15,817 nucleotides of DNA from Collinsella aerofaciens (GTDB taxonomy: Bacteria > Actinomycetota > Coriobacteriia > Coriobacteriales > Coriobacteriaceae). Of this stretch, positions 14,675 to 15,817 are shown one piece after another (within the stretch, counting starts at the first letter, position 1; each line of letters begins with the position of its first letter). The stretch lies in assembly GCA_008671285.1 (NCBI GenBank), contig RPYR01000113.1, forward strand, positions 1 to 15,817. The letters are read 5' to 3'. The notes below the pieces were generated by a model. That model was given only the letters and a program-made list of their open reading frames with translations, made no database searches and was not told the DNA's origin. The position numbers were made by a program, and so were the translations under genes.

Positions 14675-14878
14675 CGCGAGTGATGGACGAGCGAGGATTT
14701 TCGGACGGTCGGATATCGAGAGTGTCCAATTTTCCACGCTCGTGCGGCGGGCACGCGGGACCTATGCCCAATCCGCTGGCATCGTCTCCAGTTCGCCGCA
14801 GAGTCGCGGCCCCATATGGGTATACTCTCGAGGATTCGACTCGATTCGCCCCCGCTGGGGCGTCAAAGGAGACTGCAT
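14675..14878. other. intergenic region before the M16 peptidase gene
   Basis: No supported gene lies here. TATACT at 14821-14826 is a possible plus-strand -10 box for the peptidase gene with no clear -35 partner; a start near 14833 would give a leader of about 46 bases. Together with the repeat clusters this completes the 501-base gap between the divergent genes. Confidence 0.4.
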
Positions 14879-15817
14879 ATGTCCACCACCTCAACCGACC
14901 CGCGCGCCGCAGCCGCCGCGCTGCTGGTGCCCGACGCCACCTGCCATGGCTTTACCGTCGAGCGCTGCGAGACCGTGCCCGAGCTCGACTCGGACGCTTA
15001 CGTGCTGCGCCACACTGCCTCGGGCGCTCGCCTGCTGTACCTGGCGTGCGACGACGAAAACAAGGCCTTTGCCATTGGCTTTAAGACGCCTCCGGCCGAT
15101 TCCACCGGCGTGTTCCATATTCTTGAGCACTCGGTGCTGTGCGGATCGGCCAAGTTTCCCGTCAAGGAGCCGTTTGTCGACCTGATCAAGAGTTCCATGC
15201 AGACGTTCCTCAACGCCATGACCTACCCCGACAAGACCATCTACCCCGTTGCCACCACCAACGAGCAGGATCTGTACAACCTGATGGACGTGTATCTGGA
15301 CGCGGTGTTCAACCCGGCCATCTATACCAAACCCACCATTTTTGAGCAGGAGGGCTGGCACTACGAGCTGGACCTGCCGGAGGGCGTCGAGGGCGAGGGC
15401 GGTGACAGCTTCGCGAGCCTGCGCGAGGGCACGCTGCGCTATAACGGCGTGGTGTTCAACGAGATGAAGGGCGCGCTGTCCGACCCCATGAGTGTGCTGG
15501 ACGATGCCGTCAACGCCGCGCTCTATCCCGACACCGCCTATGCGCACGAGAGCGGCGGCGACCCGCGCGCGATTCCCGCGCTCACCTACGAGCAGTTCCT
15601 GGACACGCACGCGCGCCACTACAATCCTTCCAACTCCTACATCACGCTCTACGGCGACCTGGACGTGGACCGCGCGCGGGCCTTTTTGGACGAGCGCTAT
15701 CTATCGCAGCCGAGTGCCGCGAGCCGCCGCATGGACGCTGCCGGTGCCGCCGGCGAGGACCCGTCCACGCTGGCGCCCACTCCGCTGGACGTGCAGGCGC
15801 CCGTGACCTGCGAGTAC
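14879..15817 (+). CDS. M16C-family zinc metallopeptidase (PreP/insulinase-like), C-terminus cut by window edge
   Basis: The first 313 codons of a peptidase that is normally near 1,000 residues. The start is ATG 14879 with AGGAG 7 bases upstream. The inverted zinc motif HxxEH is intact as HILEH (H80, E83, H84), in the M16C-type context GVFHILEHSVLCGSAKFPVKEPF. The third zinc ligand is probably E195 in NGVVFNEMKGAL, about 111 residues later. SMQTFLNAMTYPDKTIYPV (107-125) is also typical of the presequence-protease subfamily. These enzymes degrade short peptides inside a closed two-half chamber. No signal peptide is seen, so a cytoplasmic site is likely. It is divergent from the AlbA_2 regulator gene, and its upstream region borders that gene's repeat cluster 2, so cross-regulation is possible but not shown. 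GC is very high. Confidence 0.93.
   Translation, partial: MSTTSTDPRAAAAALLVPDATCHGFTVERCETVPELDSDAYVLRHTASGARLLYLACDDENKAFAIGFKTPPADSTGVFHILEHSVLCGSAKFPVKEPFVDLIKSSMQTFLNAMTYPDKTIYPVATTNEQDLYNLMDVYLDAVFNPAIYTKPTIFEQEGWHYELDLPEGVEGEGGDSFASLREGTLRYNGVVFNEMKGALSDPMSVLDDAVNAALYPDTAYAHESGGDPRAIPALTYEQFLDTHARHYNPSNSYITLYGDLDVDRARAFLDERYLSQPSAASRRMDAAGAAGEDPSTLAPTPLDVQAPVTCEY

Noticed and set aside
14891..15619. Minus-strand open frame of 242 codons
   Set aside because: Antisense to the M16C peptidase gene, which has an intact HxxEH motif and a good ribosome binding site.

Overview
The window reads as a chromosomal segment of a gut Actinomycetota of the class Coriobacteriia, most like Collinsella. 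This is inferred from recalled gene content (a large DUF4012 membrane protein, an M16C peptidase, mannose-family PTS genes), strong AGGAG-type ribosome binding sites, some GTG starts and mostly high-GC coding sequence. I ran no database search. Genes lie on both strands and both ends cut through genes.

Layout. Bases 1-3461 (minus strand) hold a DUF4012 membrane-anchored protein, cut by the left edge, and upstream of it an EamA/DMT-type transporter. Bases 3693-3870 hold a tRNA-Val(GAC) with a clear promoter and terminator, followed at 4068-4754 by a 228-residue DUF5710 protein with two CxxC pairs. Bases 4902-8949 (minus) form a catabolic locus: a GntR/UTRA regulator, a FrlB-type SIS deglycase, then PTS EIIB, EIIC and EIID, closed by a strong terminator. 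The best reading is uptake and phosphorylation of an Amadori product (fructoselysine or a similar fructosamine) by the PTS, followed by cleavage by the deglycase. The regulator probably acts on a shared site, TGTAnTAnTACATGT, found before both its own gene and the deglycase gene. No EIIA gene is present.

Bases 9187-12239 are a compact type II restriction-modification module. A Sau3AI/MutH-family endonuclease (minus) and a C5-cytosine methyltransferase (plus) are divergent around a 142-base control region. Two GATC sites, the sequence such enzymes usually recognise, lie inside the likely methyltransferase promoter. A 163-residue protein of unknown function follows at 12319-12810.

Bases 12911-14878 hold a Schlafen/AlbA_2-type ATP-binding regulator with a C-terminal winged helix (minus) and a remarkable upstream region. 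About 14 copies of the 8-mer TATCTCTC, exact or near, in both orientations, form two clusters that flank its predicted promoter. This is the most unusual signal in the window and suggests autoregulation by cooperative binding or looping. The right end (14879 onward, plus) is the N-terminal part of an M16C zinc peptidase with an intact HxxEH motif, cut by the window edge.
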